64,000 bases of DNA, from the NCBI RefSeq assembly GCF_018638295.1, contig NZ_JABTTS010000007.1:85439-149438 (forward strand), in the 5' to 3' direction. Below the pieces are notes generated by a model. That model was not told the DNA's origin and ran no database searches. It saw only the letters and a list, made by a program, of their open reading frames with translations. The translations under genes and the position numbers were made by a program. The DNA is from Streptomyces sp. CHD11. GTDB lineage: Bacteria > Actinomycetota > Actinomycetes > Streptomycetales > Streptomycetaceae. Shown here in pieces: positions 17,873-27,405 of the stretch (its first letter is position 1; every line of letters begins with the position of its first letter).

Positions 17873-19645
17873 TCAGAACCCCGCGAGGGGGTTCTTCAGG
17901 GTGCCGACCAGCTGGAGGGCGCCGGACGGGTCCGTCAGGTCGACCATCTGCTGGTTGTCGCGGAGCTGGAGGCGGTTCAGGCAGGACAGGGCGAACTCCG
18001 GGGCGAACATGTCGTACCGGGCGAACTTCTCGGCCAGCTCCGGCACCGACGCCTGGTAGTCGCGGGTGACCTCCGCGACCGTGCTCCAGAAGGCGTCCTC
18101 GTCCAGGACCCCTTCCTCGGCGAGGTTCGCGGCCAGGAACCGGAAGAAGCAGTCGAAGACGTCCGTGAAGATCGACAGGAGCTTCGTGTCGTCCGGGACC
18201 TCGACGCGGATGCGGCCGGCCTCCGGGGGCAGTACCGCGTCCGGGTCCATCACCGCGATCTCCTCGGCGATGTCCTTGTAGACCGCGCGCTTCACCACGC
18301 CGTCCTCCAGGACGAGGATGACGTTCTCACCGTGCGGCATGTACACCAGGTCGTAGGCGTAGAAGCTGTGCAGCAGCGGGACGTAGTAGGCCCGGAGGTA
18401 GCGCCGCAGCCACTCGGCGGGGGCGAGGCCCGAGCGCTCGATCAGCGCGCCCGCGACGGACGCCCCCTCGTGGTCGACGTGGACCAGGGACGCCATGGTG
18501 GCGAGCGACTCGCCGCCCTCCAGGGACGGCACCGGGCTCTCGCGCCACAGCGCGGCCAGCATCTTGCGGTACGGCGAGTAGCGGTCGGTGGCCTGCTCGT
18601 ACTCCAGGTGCCGGTAGCCGACCGCGGCCCGCTCACGGATGATCGTCAGTCCCGTGTCCCGCAGCACCGGGTCGCTGTCGACGAGCCGCGCCAGCCAGTC
18701 GTTGATCGCCGGGGTCGCCTCCATGTACGCGGCGGACAGTCCGCGCATGAAGCCCATGTTGAGGACGGACAGCGCCGTCTTCACGTAGTGCTTCGAGGGG
18801 TGCGAGGTGTTGAAGAAGGTACGGATGGACTGCTGGGCCAGGTACGCGTCGTCACCCTCGCCCAGGCAGACCAGATACCGGCGGGCGACCTCGGCGGCGA
18901 AGGTGACCGAGAGCTTGTTCCACCACTGCCAGGGGTGGACGGGGATCAGGAGGTAGTCGGCGGGGTCCAGGTCCTGCTCGCGCAGGACGGCGTGGAAGCC
19001 CTCGACGGTCTCCTCACCCAGCTCCTGGCGGATGAACGACTCGTACTCGATCCCGGCGCCGGCCGTGAACGTGGCCCGTGAGCGGTGGGCGGCCAGCCAC
19101 ACCAGCCTCACCGGACGCGCCGTCTCCGGCGCGTACGCGCGGTACTCGTGGACGCCGAAGCCGAGCCGTCCGTTGTTGGCGACGAAGCAGGGGTGGCCCT
19201 CGGTCATGCCGGTCTCGATGGCCTGGAACCCGGCGTCGATCAGCTCACCGGACGTGATCTCGGGCTTGGTGAGCTTGTAGCAGGTGCCGGAGAGGGTGGA
19301 GGAGATCTCCTCCAGGTACACCGGCAGGATGTCGTCGCTCAGGCCCAGGGACTTCTGCAGCTCGATGAAGAAGTCCAGGGCGGCGAGCTCGAGTTCGGCG
19401 TCGCCCCGGTGGCGGGTGATCGAGCCGGCGTCGACCTGCCAGTGATCCAGGGCGCGGAGCGTCGCGGTGAAGGTGTAGCGGGTCCGGCCGTCGTCGCTGC
19501 TGACGGCGTACCGGCCGTCGCCGGTGGCCTCCGGAGTGATGAGCCGCTCGTGCGCGAACTCGGCGAGTGCCTTGCGGATCAGCAGGCGGTTGGCCCGCGC
19601 CCAGCGGTGGGGGGACAGGTGCGCCACGGCGTCGGACAGGGTCAT
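17873..19645 (-). CDS. desD: Desferrioxamine synthetase DesD (NIS synthetase)
   Basis: 590 residues, an IucA/IucC-family NRPS-independent siderophore synthetase. The family sequence LLIPVHPWQWW and the ATP-site region HYVKTALSVLNMGFMRGLS are present, and the C-terminal ferric-iron-reductase-like part is complete. It condenses three N-hydroxy-N-succinyl (or acetyl) cadaverines and macrocyclises them to desferrioxamine E or related forms. Its ATG overlaps the desC stop (ATGA), making it the last gene of desA-desB-desC-desD. A strong hairpin follows. Iron control acts through the box in front of desA. Confidence 0.97.
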   Translation of the reverse strand: MTLSDAVAHLSPHRWARANRLLIRKALAEFAHERLITPEATGDGRYAVSSDDGRTRYTFTATLRALDHWQVDAGSITRHRGDAELELAALDFFIELQKSLGLSDDILPVYLEEISSTLSGTCYKLTKPEITSGELIDAGFQAIETGMTEGHPCFVANNGRLGFGVHEYRAYAPETARPVRLVWLAAHRSRATFTAGAGIEYESFIRQELGEETVEGFHAVLREQDLDPADYLLIPVHPWQWWNKLSVTFAAEVARRYLVCLGEGDDAYLAQQSIRTFFNTSHPSKHYVKTALSVLNMGFMRGLSAAYMEATPAINDWLARLVDSDPVLRDTGLTIIRERAAVGYRHLEYEQATDRYSPYRKMLAALWRESPVPSLEGGESLATMASLVHVDHEGASVAGALIERSGLAPAEWLRRYLRAYYVPLLHSFYAYDLVYMPHGENVILVLEDGVVKRAVYKDIAEEIAVMDPDAVLPPEAGRIRVEVPDDTKLLSIFTDVFDCFFRFLAANLAEEGVLDEDAFWSTVAEVTRDYQASVPELAEKFARYDMFAPEFALSCLNRLQLRDNQQMVDLTDPSGALQLVGTLKNPLAGF

Positions 19646-20190
19646 ACGGAAACTCCTCGGGCGGCCTCGAACTGTTCGCGCGTGCAGAAGCTCAGCAGCG
19701 CGCGCTTCTCCGGCTTGTCGATCTCACGTTCGGGGACGAAGCCCACGGCCTCGTTCAGGGCGTGCACGGCCTTGTTGCCCACGTCCGGTTCGACCACGAC
19801 GCGCCGGGTGGCCGGGTCGGCGAAGAGTTCCTCCATCACGGCGGTGATGACCGCCCTGGTGAAGCCGTGGACCGGGCGGTCGGTGGGGGCGACCAGGAAG
19901 TGCATGCCGACATCGCCGGGCTCGGGGTCGTACAGGCCGGCGAGTTCGACGTACCGGGGGTCGTAGCGCTCCATCAGGAAGGCGGGTTCGCCGTCGTGCA
20001 GGCCCAGGTGGGCGTGATGGTGCTCGTGGGCGGCGATGCGCGTGTACTCGCGCTCGACGTCCTGGAGCCCCGCGTCCTGCATCATCCAGAACGCCGCCTT
20101 GGGGTCGGTGACCCAGCGGTGCAGCAGCTCCGCGTCCTTCAGCGGGTCCAGGGGGCGGACGGTGAACGTGCCGATGCTCGTCCCGCTCAT
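19642..20190 (-). CDS. desC: Desferrioxamine N-acyltransferase DesC
   Basis: 182 residues, a GNAT-like acyltransferase of the IucB/RhbD siderophore group. The conserved [20 protein letters not shown] near residue 20, [20 protein letters not shown] around 90-110, and [20 protein letters not shown] near the end are characteristic. It transfers a succinyl or acetyl group from CoA to N-hydroxycadaverine. Both ends overlap neighbours by 4 bp (desB upstream, desD downstream), so the four genes are translationally chained. Confidence 0.96.
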   Translation of the reverse strand: MSGTSIGTFTVRPLDPLKDAELLHRWVTDPKAAFWMMQDAGLQDVEREYTRIAAHEHHHAHLGLHDGEPAFLMERYDPRYVELAGLYDPEPGDVGMHFLVAPTDRPVHGFTRAVITAVMEELFADPATRRVVVEPDVGNKAVHALNEAVGFVPEREIDKPEKRALLSFCTREQFEAARGVSV

Positions 20191-21479
20191 ACCGCGAACT
20201 CCTGGAAGGCGATGGTCTTCTCGACCGGGTAGTACTCGGTGCCCAGCAGCTCGCGGATGATGGTCGCGTTGCGGTACGGGCCCATGCCCAGGTCGGGGCT
20301 GGTGACGCTGTGGGTGTGGACGCCGGCGTTCTGCAGGAAGATGCCGCGGCCGGTGACGTCGACGGCGTAGTCACGGCTCACGTCGAAGCGGCCGTGGCCG
20401 TCGAAGCGGATCCGGTCGCGCACCGGGTCGAGGAAGGCCGGGGGCTCGTAGTGGTAGCCGGTGGCCAGCACCAGGCCCTCGGTGCGGATCTCGAAGTCCT
20501 TGCCCTGCTCGTTCTGGTGGAAGCCGAGCGTGTAGCCGCCGTCCTCGTACCGGGCGTTCGTGAGGCTGGAGTTGGTGAGCAGGCGGGTGGGGACCGGCCG
20601 GTCGCCGCTCTCGACGTGTCTCTGGTACAGCAGGTCGTAGATCGCGTCGATGAGCTCCGAGTTGATGCCCTTGTACAGGCCCTTCTGCTGCTTCTCCAGC
20701 CGGTAGCGGGTCTCCTCGGGCAGGGCGCGGAAGTAGTCGATGTAGTCCGGGGAGGTCATCTCCAGGGTCAGCTTGGTGTACTCCAGCGGGAAGAACCGCG
20801 GGGAACGGGTGACCCAGTTGAGCTGGTAGCCGTGGACGTCGATCTCGGAGAGCAGTTCGTAGTAGATCTCGGCGGCGCTCTGCCCGCTGCCGACGACCGT
20901 GACCGACTTCTTCGTCCGCAGATCCGTCTTGCGCCGCATGTACTGCGCGGTGTGGAAGAGGCCGCCGCCGAGGCCGCGGCACGGCTCCGGGACGAACGGC
21001 ACGGTTCCGGTGCCGAGCACCAGATGCCGGGCGCGGTACGTGCGCCCGGTCGCCGTCGCCACCGCGTACACCCCGTCGGTCTCGTCGTACGTGACCTCGG
21101 TGACCGTCGTGCCGAAGCGGATGCTGCTCAGCTTCTCCGCGGCCCAGCGGCAGTAGTCGTCGTACTCGACCCGCAGCGGGTAGAAGTTCTCGCGTATGTA
21201 GAACGAGTACAGCCGCCCCTTCTCCTTCAGGTAGTTGAGGAAGGAGTACGGGGAGGTCGGGTCGGCGAGGGTGACCAGGTCCGACATGAACGGGGTCTGG
21301 AGGTGGGCTCCGTCGAGGAACATCCCGGCGTGCCATTCGAAGTCCGGCTTGGACTCCAGGAAGACGCCGCTGAGTTCGTCGATGGGCTCGGTGAGGCAGG
21401 CGAGGCCGAGGTTGAAGGGGCCCAGCCCGATGCCCACGAAGTCGTAGGTGGTGTCCGGGGCTTCAGCAAGCGCGGTCAA
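20187..21479 (-). CDS. desB: Cadaverine N-monooxygenase DesB
   Basis: 430 residues, a flavin-dependent N-hydroxylating monooxygenase (IucD/SidA group). The FAD-binding motif [15 protein letters not shown] is at residue about 13, the NADPH-binding motif [15 protein letters not shown] at about 195-210, and the C-terminal ATGYHYEPP motif is present. It hydroxylates cadaverine to N-hydroxycadaverine. The start used (21479, TTG) overlaps the end of desA by 17 bp. The protein sequence right after it is already family-like, so a much later start is unlikely. Confidence 0.96.
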   Translation of the reverse strand: MTALAEAPDTTYDFVGIGLGPFNLGLACLTEPIDELSGVFLESKPDFEWHAGMFLDGAHLQTPFMSDLVTLADPTSPYSFLNYLKEKGRLYSFYIRENFYPLRVEYDDYCRWAAEKLSSIRFGTTVTEVTYDETDGVYAVATATGRTYRARHLVLGTGTVPFVPEPCRGLGGGLFHTAQYMRRKTDLRTKKSVTVVGSGQSAAEIYYELLSEIDVHGYQLNWVTRSPRFFPLEYTKLTLEMTSPDYIDYFRALPEETRYRLEKQQKGLYKGINSELIDAIYDLLYQRHVESGDRPVPTRLLTNSSLTNARYEDGGYTLGFHQNEQGKDFEIRTEGLVLATGYHYEPPAFLDPVRDRIRFDGHGRFDVSRDYAVDVTGRGIFLQNAGVHTHSVTSPDLGMGPYRNATIIRELLGTEYYPVEKTIAFQEFAV

Positions 21480-22905
21480 GGGACTCTCCCAGGTACTGCT
21501 CGGCGTGGCCGGCGATCAGATCGAGGACGGCGGAGATGTCGGCCGTCGTGGTCTCGGGGTTCAGCAGGGTGAACTTCAGGTAGTGGCGCCCCGCCACCTT
21601 GGTGCCCGCGACCACCGCGTCGCCGGAGGCGAACAGCGCTTTGCGGGCGTAGAGGTTGGCGCGGTCGATGTCGGCGGGGCCGGTGACGGCCGCGGGGATG
21701 TAGCGGAAGACGAGGGTGGAGAGGCTCGGCCGGACGACGACGTCGAAGCGGGGGTCGGCGGCCAGCAGTCTCCAGCCTTCGGCCGCCAGGTCGCAGACCT
21801 CGTCGAAGAGCTCGCCGATTCCGTCCGCGCCCATCACGCGCAGGGTCATCCACAGCTTGAGGGCGTCGAAGCGGCGGGTGGTCTGCAGGGACTTGTCGAC
21901 CTGGTTGGGGATGCGCTCGGTCACCATGCGGCGCGGGTTGAGGTACTCGGCGTGGTAGGTGGCGTGCCGCAGCGTGGCGGCGTCGCGGACCAGCACGGCG
22001 GACGAACTCACCGGCTGGAAGAAGGACTTGTGGTAGTCGACGGTGACGGAGTCGGCACGCTCGATGCCGTCGATGCGGTCGCGGTACTTCAGCGAGGCGA
22101 GCAGTCCGCAGCCGTAGGCGGCGTCCACGTGCATCCAGGCGCCGTACCGCTGGCACAGCCCGGCGATCTCGGGCAGCGGGTCGATGGAGCCGAAGTCGGT
22201 GGTGCCGGCGGTGGCGACGACGGCCATGGGGACCAGGCCGGCCTCGGCGCAGCGCTCCAGTTCGCGGGCGAGGGCGACGGTCCGCAACCGCTTGTCGTGG
22301 TCGACGGGGATCGGCACCACCGCGTCCGGTCCGAGGCCGAGCAGCTTCGCGGACTTCTGCACGCTGAAGTGGCTGACCTCGGAGGCGAAGACGCGCAGCG
22401 CCGCCAGGTCGCCGGTCTTGGCCTCCTCACGGGCCAGCAGCAGCGCCTGCAGGTTGGACTGCGTGCCGCCGGAGGTGAACACGCCGTCGGCGGCTGGGCC
22501 GAGGCCGATGCGGGCGGTCGTCCAGTCGACGATCTTCCGTTCGATGAGGGTGCCGCCGGCCGACTGGTCCCAGGTGTCCAGGGAGGAGTTGACGGCGGAG
22601 AGCACCGCCTCGCCGAGCACGGCCGGGATCACGACCGGGCAGTTGAGGTGGGCGAGGTAGCGGGGGTGGTGGAAGTAGACCGCGTCCCGGAGGTAGACGT
22701 CCTCCAGTTCGTCCAGCACCGCGGCGGTGTCGTGCAGGGGCCGGTCGAGGTCGATCGCGTCGATCCGGGGAGCGAGGGCGTCGACCGTGATGCCGGTGAA
22801 CGGCCGCTGGGCGGTGGCGAGTTTGGCGGCCACCCGCTCGACTCCCTCGGTCACGGAGCGACGGTATTGCTCCGCGGTGGTGTCGTTGAGCAGGTGCGAG
22901 CGCAT
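21463..22905 (-). CDS. desA: Lysine decarboxylase DesA
   Basis: 480 residues, a PLP-dependent group II decarboxylase (aspartate aminotransferase fold). The PLP-stacking and phosphate region [14 protein letters not shown] is at about 143-156, the PLP-pyridine Asp in HVDAAYG at 261, and the Schiff-base Lys in [10 protein letters not shown] at 293. It converts lysine to cadaverine, the first committed step of desferrioxamine synthesis. ATG 22905 follows GGAGGACCC. It is first in the operon, with a perfect 19-bp iron box 56-74 bp upstream (22961-22979). Confidence 0.97.
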   Translation of the reverse strand: MRSHLLNDTTAEQYRRSVTEGVERVAAKLATAQRPFTGITVDALAPRIDAIDLDRPLHDTAAVLDELEDVYLRDAVYFHHPRYLAHLNCPVVIPAVLGEAVLSAVNSSLDTWDQSAGGTLIERKIVDWTTARIGLGPAADGVFTSGGTQSNLQALLLAREEAKTGDLAALRVFASEVSHFSVQKSAKLLGLGPDAVVPIPVDHDKRLRTVALARELERCAEAGLVPMAVVATAGTTDFGSIDPLPEIAGLCQRYGAWMHVDAAYGCGLLASLKYRDRIDGIERADSVTVDYHKSFFQPVSSSAVLVRDAATLRHATYHAEYLNPRRMVTERIPNQVDKSLQTTRRFDALKLWMTLRVMGADGIGELFDEVCDLAAEGWRLLAADPRFDVVVRPSLSTLVFRYIPAAVTGPADIDRANLYARKALFASGDAVVAGTKVAGRHYLKFTLLNPETTTADISAVLDLIAGHAEQYLGESLDRAC

Positions 22906-22960
22906 GTGGGGGTCCTCCGGTGGGGACGGTCCGGTGCGGGGAGCTGACCAAGTGCGGAAC

Positions 22961-22979
22961 TTAGGTTAGCCTAACCTAA
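22961..22979. promoter_or_regulatory. DmdR/IdeR iron box in front of desA
   Basis: TTAGGTTAGCCTAACCTAA, a perfect 19-bp palindrome of the established DtxR-family (DmdR1) operator. It should repress desABCD when iron is plentiful. Confidence 0.95.
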
Positions 22980-23061
22980 TGATCACGCGGGTATTCCCGC
23001 CTCGGACGTGACTGTGGTCACTTCCGTCGCGGAAGTGACCAGGCGTCAAGTCACGCGCTCG

Positions 23062-23997
23062 TCAACCCTGTTCGCGCAGCTGCTCCTCCGTCAGCCCGCG
23101 ACGCCAGTACCCCACGAACGTCACCCGCCGGCGGTCGATCCCGCGCTCGCCGACGAAGTGCCGCCGCAGCTGCTTCACGCAGCCGGCCTCCCCGGCGATC
23201 CAGACGTACGGCCTCTCGGTGCAAGGGAGTTCGGCGGCGCGGAGACTGTCCAGGGCCATGGGGCCCGCGCCCGCGTCCGGGGCCGCGTCCGCGCCCGCGT
23301 CCGTCGCCTCGTCCCGGACGAACCAGGTGATCTCCGCGTCGGCGCCGGTCGTCAGGTCCTGGATGTCCCCGGAGCGGGGAACCTCGAGCCAGACCCGGGC
23401 GCGGGTACCGGCCGGCAGGGTCTCCAGGACGGCCGCGGCGGCGGGCAGCGCGGTCTCGTCGGCCCAGAGCAGCACCAGGTCGGTGTCCCCGGGCGGCCGG
23501 AAGCGGATCGCCCGGTTGTCGGGGAGGGCGGGGCCGAGCAGCAGCACCCGGTCACCGGCGGCGGCGCGGGCGGCCCAGCGGGAGGCCGGGCCCGCCCCGG
23601 CGGACACCTCGCCCTCCCCGGTGACGCCGTGCAGCACGAAGTCGATGTCGATCTCGGTGGTGTGCCCCCCGGCGTCGGCGCGCAGCTCCCGCAGCGTGTA
23701 CGAGCGCATCACCGCCCGGACGTCGTCGGGGAGTTCGCGCCAGCCCTGCCACCAGCCTCCCCCACTCTCGGCTTCGCTCGAGCGGGGGGACCCCCAGCCT
23801 AGTTCCAGTGGCACCGCCGGCTCGTTCTGGCCCGGGTGCGGCAGGAACAGCGACAGGGACTGATCGCGCCCGTCGGAGCGGAAGTCGCGCAGCTCGGGGC
23901 CGTTGAAGGTGACCCGGACCAGGGACGGACCGAGCCGCCTCGTCCGCGCGACCTGAAGGGCGAAGAAGCGGAACGGGGCGGCTACGGCGGTGGTCAC
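23062..23997 (-). CDS. desF: Siderophore-interacting ferric reductase-like protein DesF
   Basis: 311 residues. The N-terminal FAD-binding SIP domain contains the conserved RSYTLRELR and DIDFVLHG motifs. The C-terminal NAD(P)H-like SIP domain contains VLLWADETALPAAAAVLETL and PYVWIAGEAGCVKQLRRHF. It is expected to reduce or remove iron from ferrioxamine in the cytoplasm. It lies 34 bp after desE on the same strand. Oddity: residues about 68-80 (WGSPRSSEAESGG) interrupt the usual LELG..GWWQ sequence and are encoded by a copy of a GGGGGTxCCCCC repeat (23777-23798), an in-frame insertion relative to what I remember of the family. The N-terminal FAD part remains otherwise intact, so activity is probably kept. 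Confidence 0.92.
   Translation of the reverse strand: MTTAVAAPFRFFALQVARTRRLGPSLVRVTFNGPELRDFRSDGRDQSLSLFLPHPGQNEPAVPLELGWGSPRSSEAESGGGWWQGWRELPDDVRAVMRSYTLRELRADAGGHTTEIDIDFVLHGVTGEGEVSAGAGPASRWAARAAAGDRVLLLGPALPDNRAIRFRPPGDTDLVLLWADETALPAAAAVLETLPAGTRARVWLEVPRSGDIQDLTTGADAEITWFVRDEATDAGADAAPDAGAGPMALDSLRAAELPCTERPYVWIAGEAGCVKQLRRHFVGERGIDRRRVTFVGYWRRGLTEEQLREQG
23777..23798. repeat. Dispersed hairpin repeat inserted in desF
   Basis: Core CTCGAGCGGGGGGACCCCCA. The same core (one to three changes) is at 30976-30998 and 36831-36853. The CCCCC/GGGGG arms give it hairpin potential. Confidence 0.75.
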
Positions 23998-24031
23998 GGC
24001 TGTGGGCTCCGGGGAGAGAGGGAGGACGGGG

Positions 24032-25081
24032 TCAGCCGACCTTCTTGGCCTTCTCGATGGCCTCGGCGAGGTTGTCCAGCAGCGGTGTGCACTTGTCGTA
24101 GGACAGGATCGGCTCGGGGGAGCGGGGGATGACCTGGCCGGCCTTGACCGCGGGGAGCTTCTTCCAGGTCGCCTCGGAGATGTCGGCGGGCTGGATGGTC
24201 GAGGCGCGGTCGTCCATGATGATGACGTCGGCCGGGTACTTGTCGACGTTCTCCCAGCTCAGCGTCTCGAACCAGCCGCCGGTCGACTTCTTGGCGTCCT
24301 CCGGGGGCTCGACGATGTTCACGCCGAGGGCCTTGAAGTACTCCAGGTCGATGGAGAAGTTGGAGCCGGAGACGTAGAAGACGTCCGGTGCGGCGGAACC
24401 GGCCAGCACCCTGATCTCCGGGCGGGCCTTCGCGGCCTTGCGCAGCCGCTCGGCGGCGGCCTCGAACTTCTTCTTCGCCTCGACGACCTTGGCCGCCTTC
24501 ATGTCGGCGCCCAGCGATTCGGCCAGCTCGGCCATCCGCTGCAGCGGCTGCGGCAGCTGGAGGTCGTAGACGGAGACGGCCACGCTCGGGGCGAGCTTGG
24601 CGATCTTGTCCTTGGACGCCTCGGGGACGTACCAGAGCGAACCGGCCTCGTCGAACGTGGTGCTGATGAGCACCTCGGGCCCGAAGGCCGCGTACTGCTC
24701 GACGTTGAAGCTGTCGAACTTGTTGCCGAAGATCGTCAGCTTGCTGACGTCCATGTCGCCGGCCTGCACGTCGGCCTTGCCGTCCGTCGTCTTCGTCGGC
24801 CCGAAGACGCCCTTCACCTCGACGCCGTAGTCGTACAGCGCGGCGGCGACACCGGTGAACGCCACGATCTTCGTCGGGACCTTGTCGAGCTTCACGGTGG
24901 TGCCGCGGTCGTCCTCGAAGGACCACGGACCGGACTTCGCGTCGCCGGCGCCCTTCGCGTCGGAGCCGCCGTCCTTCGCGTCGTCGTCCCCACAGGCGGT
25001 GAGCACGGCACCGAGACCGAGTGCGCCACCGGCGGCGAGCAGTCCCCGACGGGAGAAGCGGGCGGTTCTGGCGTTCGACAT
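24032..25081 (-). CDS. desE: Ferrioxamine-binding lipoprotein DesE
   Basis: 349 residues. The signal sequence combines a twin-arginine-like SRRGLLAAGG with the lipobox VLTAC, so it is a lipoprotein exported probably by Tat. A FecCD-partner periplasmic-binding domain follows (TKIVAFTGVAAALYDYGV, PEVLISTTFDEAGSLWYVPE, ADVIIMDDRASTI). It captures ferrioxamine at the cell surface for an ABC importer encoded elsewhere. An iron box lies 51-69 bp upstream (25132-25150). It starts the desE-desF unit, transcribed toward desA. Confidence 0.95.
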   Translation of the reverse strand: MSNARTARFSRRGLLAAGGALGLGAVLTACGDDDAKDGGSDAKGAGDAKSGPWSFEDDRGTTVKLDKVPTKIVAFTGVAAALYDYGVEVKGVFGPTKTTDGKADVQAGDMDVSKLTIFGNKFDSFNVEQYAAFGPEVLISTTFDEAGSLWYVPEASKDKIAKLAPSVAVSVYDLQLPQPLQRMAELAESLGADMKAAKVVEAKKKFEAAAERLRKAAKARPEIRVLAGSAAPDVFYVSGSNFSIDLEYFKALGVNIVEPPEDAKKSTGGWFETLSWENVDKYPADVIIMDDRASTIQPADISEATWKKLPAVKAGQVIPRSPEPILSYDKCTPLLDNLAEAIEKAKKVG

Positions 25082-25131
25082 GACAGGGTCTGCTTTCGTG
25101 CGTACGGAGCCGGCCTTGGCTGGAATCAGGC

Positions 25132-25150
25132 TTAGGTTAGCCTAACCTCA
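25132..25150. promoter_or_regulatory. DmdR/IdeR iron box in front of desE
   Basis: TTAGGTTAGCCTAACCTCA, 18 of 19 positions identical to the desA box. It gives the desEF unit its own iron control. Confidence 0.94.
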
Positions 25151-25241
25151 TGATCTGTCCAGGGGTCGGCCGGTACGCATCCCGTCCCGCACGGTCGAAA
25201 TGCCGGTCCTGCGCCGTGATTCGGGTCACGTGAGCGGACCG

Positions 25242-25271
25242 GCGGCCCGCGCCGCCGTGGACACGGGCCGC
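25242..25271 (-). terminator. Terminator candidate after the acyl-CoA dehydrogenase
   Basis: 8-bp inverted repeat GCGGCCCG (25242-25249) / CGGGCCGC (25264-25271), 20 bp beyond the stop at 25291. The stem is modest. Confidence 0.5.
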
Positions 25272-25290
25272 TCGACGGCGTGCTGCGGGG

Positions 25291-26451
25291 TCAGTCCGTG
25301 AGACCCAACTCCCGTGCGATCAGCATCCGCTGGACCTCGCTCGTGCCCTCGCCGATTTCCAGGATCTTCGAATCACGCCACATGCGGGCCACCGGGTACT
25401 CGTTCATGAAGCCGTAGCCGCCGTGGATCTGCGTGGCGTCACGGGCGTTGTCCACCGCGACCGTGGAGGAGTACAGCTTGGCCAGCGCCGCCTCCTTCTT
25501 GAAGGGCTCACCGGCCACCAGCCGGCTCGCCGCGTCGCGCCAGGCGAGGCGCGCGGTGTGGGCCTTCATCTCCATGTCGGCGATCTTGAACTGGATGGCC
25601 TGGTTGGCCCCGATCGGCCGCCCGAACGCGTGCCGCTCCTTGGCGTACTTGACCGACTCGTCCACACAGCCCTGCGCCAGCCCCGTGCCCAGCGCGGCGA
25701 TGGCGATCCGGCCCTCGTCCAGGATGCGGAGGAACTGGGCGTAGCCGCGGCCCGTCTCGCCGAGGAGGTTGGCTGCCGGGACGCGGACGTCGGCGAAGGA
25801 CAGCTCCCGGGTGTCCGAGGCGTTCCAGCCGACCTTCGAGTACGGCGCCGCCACCGTGAAGCCCGGCGTGCCGGAGGGGACGATGATCGCCGAGATCAGC
25901 GGCTTGCCGTCCGGCTTGCGGCCGGTGACCGCCGTGACCGTGACCAGTCCGGTGATGTCCGTGCCCGAGTTGGTGATGAAGCACTTGGTGCCGTTGATGA
26001 CCCATTCGTCCGTCGACTCGTCCAGCCGGGCCGTCGTACGGGTCGCGCCCGCGTCACTGCCGCCGTCCGGCTCGGTCAGACCGAACGCGCCCAGGATCTC
26101 GCCCGAGCACAGCCGGGGCAGCCACGCGCGCTTCTGCTCCTCGGTGCCGAAGAGGTGCAGCGGCATCGCGCCGAGCGAGACACCCGCCTCCAGGGTGATG
26201 GCCACCGAGGAGTCGACCCGCGCCAGTTCCTCCAGGGCCACTCCGAGGGCGAAGTAGTCCCCGCCCATGCCGCCGTACTCCTCCGGGAACGGCAGTCCGA
26301 ACAGGCCCATCCGGCCCATCTCCCGCACGATCTCGTAGGGGAACTCGTGCCGCTCGTAGAAGTCGCCGATCTTCGGCGCCACCACGTCGTGCGCGAACTC
26401 CTCGACCGTGCGGCGGAGTTCTTCCAGTTCGGGGGAGAGCTTGTGGTCCAT
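25291..26451 (-). CDS. Acyl-CoA dehydrogenase (isovaleryl-CoA type by context)
   Basis: 386 residues, a complete acyl-CoA dehydrogenase. The FAD/acyl-CoA signatures GAFGLTEPDGGSDAGATRTT and INGTKCFITNSGTD are present, with the C-terminal QIHGGYGFMNEYPVARMWRD and the ending EIGEGTSEVQRMLIARELGL. It is the last gene of a run encoding methylcrotonyl-CoA carboxylase and HMG-CoA lyase, so isovaleryl-CoA is the likely substrate (leucine breakdown). The sequence alone does not settle chain specificity. It starts 7 bp after the HMG-CoA lyase stop. Confidence 0.93.
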   Translation of the reverse strand: MDHKLSPELEELRRTVEEFAHDVVAPKIGDFYERHEFPYEIVREMGRMGLFGLPFPEEYGGMGGDYFALGVALEELARVDSSVAITLEAGVSLGAMPLHLFGTEEQKRAWLPRLCSGEILGAFGLTEPDGGSDAGATRTTARLDESTDEWVINGTKCFITNSGTDITGLVTVTAVTGRKPDGKPLISAIIVPSGTPGFTVAAPYSKVGWNASDTRELSFADVRVPAANLLGETGRGYAQFLRILDEGRIAIAALGTGLAQGCVDESVKYAKERHAFGRPIGANQAIQFKIADMEMKAHTARLAWRDAASRLVAGEPFKKEAALAKLYSSTVAVDNARDATQIHGGYGFMNEYPVARMWRDSKILEIGEGTSEVQRMLIARELGLTD

Positions 26452-26457
26452 GGTCCT

Positions 26458-27405
26458 TCACGACTCCTGGTGGGAGAGGGCTCGTACGGTGCGGGACGGG
26501 CTGGTTCGGCCCAGGTGCGCGGCCATCCAGACGCTCGTGGCGACCAGACGGCCGAGATCGACCCCGGTGTCGATGCCGAGACCCCGCAGCATCCACACGA
26601 GGTCTTCGGTGGCGAGATTGCCGGTGGCGGACTTCGCGTACGGGCAGCCGCCCAGGCCGCCGGCCGAGGCGTCGACCGTGGTGACGCCCCGCTGGAGCGC
26701 GGCCAGGGTGTTGGACAGCGCCTGGCCGTAGGTGTCGTGGAAGTGCACACCGAGTGCGGACACGGGGACGTCCGCCGCGGTGAGCGCGGTGAGCAGGGCC
26801 GTGACATGGCCCGGGGTGGCCACCCCGATGGTGTCGCCCAGGCTCAGCTCGTCGCAGCCCATGTCCAGCAGGGCCCGGCACACCCTCACCACCTGGGGGA
26901 CCGGGACCGCGCCCTCCCAGGGGTCGCCGAAGCACATCGACAGATAGCCGCGGACGTGGACGTCCGCCGCCTTCGCCCGCCGCACCACCGGCTCGAACAT
27001 CGCCAGCGACTCGTCCACCGTGCGGTTGAGATTGGCCTTGGCGAAGGACTCCGTGGCACTGGCGAACACCGCGACCCGCCGGGCGCCCAGGGCCAGCGCG
27101 CGGTCCAGGCCGCGCTCGTTGGGCACCAGGACCGGCAGCGACACCGGCAGGCCGGACACCGCCGGGTACAGCTCCTCCGCGTCCGCCAGCTGCGGCACCC
27201 ACTTGGGGTGCACGAAGCTGGTCGCCTCGATCGTGGTCAGACCGGTGGCGGCCAGCCGGCGGATGAACTCCGCCTTGACGGCCGTCGGGACGGTCGCCTT
27301 CTCGTTCTGCAGGCCGTCGCGGGCGCCCACCTCGTGGATCCGCACCCGCGCGGGCAGTCCCCGCGCCGGTACCGGCATGGGCAGGCCGAGTTCGGGGGTG
27401 TTCAC
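26458..27405 (-). CDS. Hydroxymethylglutaryl-CoA lyase
   Basis: 315 residues, a DRE-TIM metallolyase. The family core [20 protein letters not shown] (Arg-Asp active-site pair) near residue 27, the metal-binding [15 protein letters not shown], and the Cys-containing glycine loop [20 protein letters not shown] are all present. It splits HMG-CoA into acetoacetate and acetyl-CoA, the last step of leucine catabolism. A GTG start at 27405 overlaps the stop of the carboxylase alpha gene, indicating coupling. Confidence 0.95.
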   Translation of the reverse strand: MNTPELGLPMPVPARGLPARVRIHEVGARDGLQNEKATVPTAVKAEFIRRLAATGLTTIEATSFVHPKWVPQLADAEELYPAVSGLPVSLPVLVPNERGLDRALALGARRVAVFASATESFAKANLNRTVDESLAMFEPVVRRAKAADVHVRGYLSMCFGDPWEGAVPVPQVVRVCRALLDMGCDELSLGDTIGVATPGHVTALLTALTAADVPVSALGVHFHDTYGQALSNTLAALQRGVTTVDASAGGLGGCPYAKSATGNLATEDLVWMLRGLGIDTGVDLGRLVATSVWMAAHLGRTSPSRTVRALSHQES

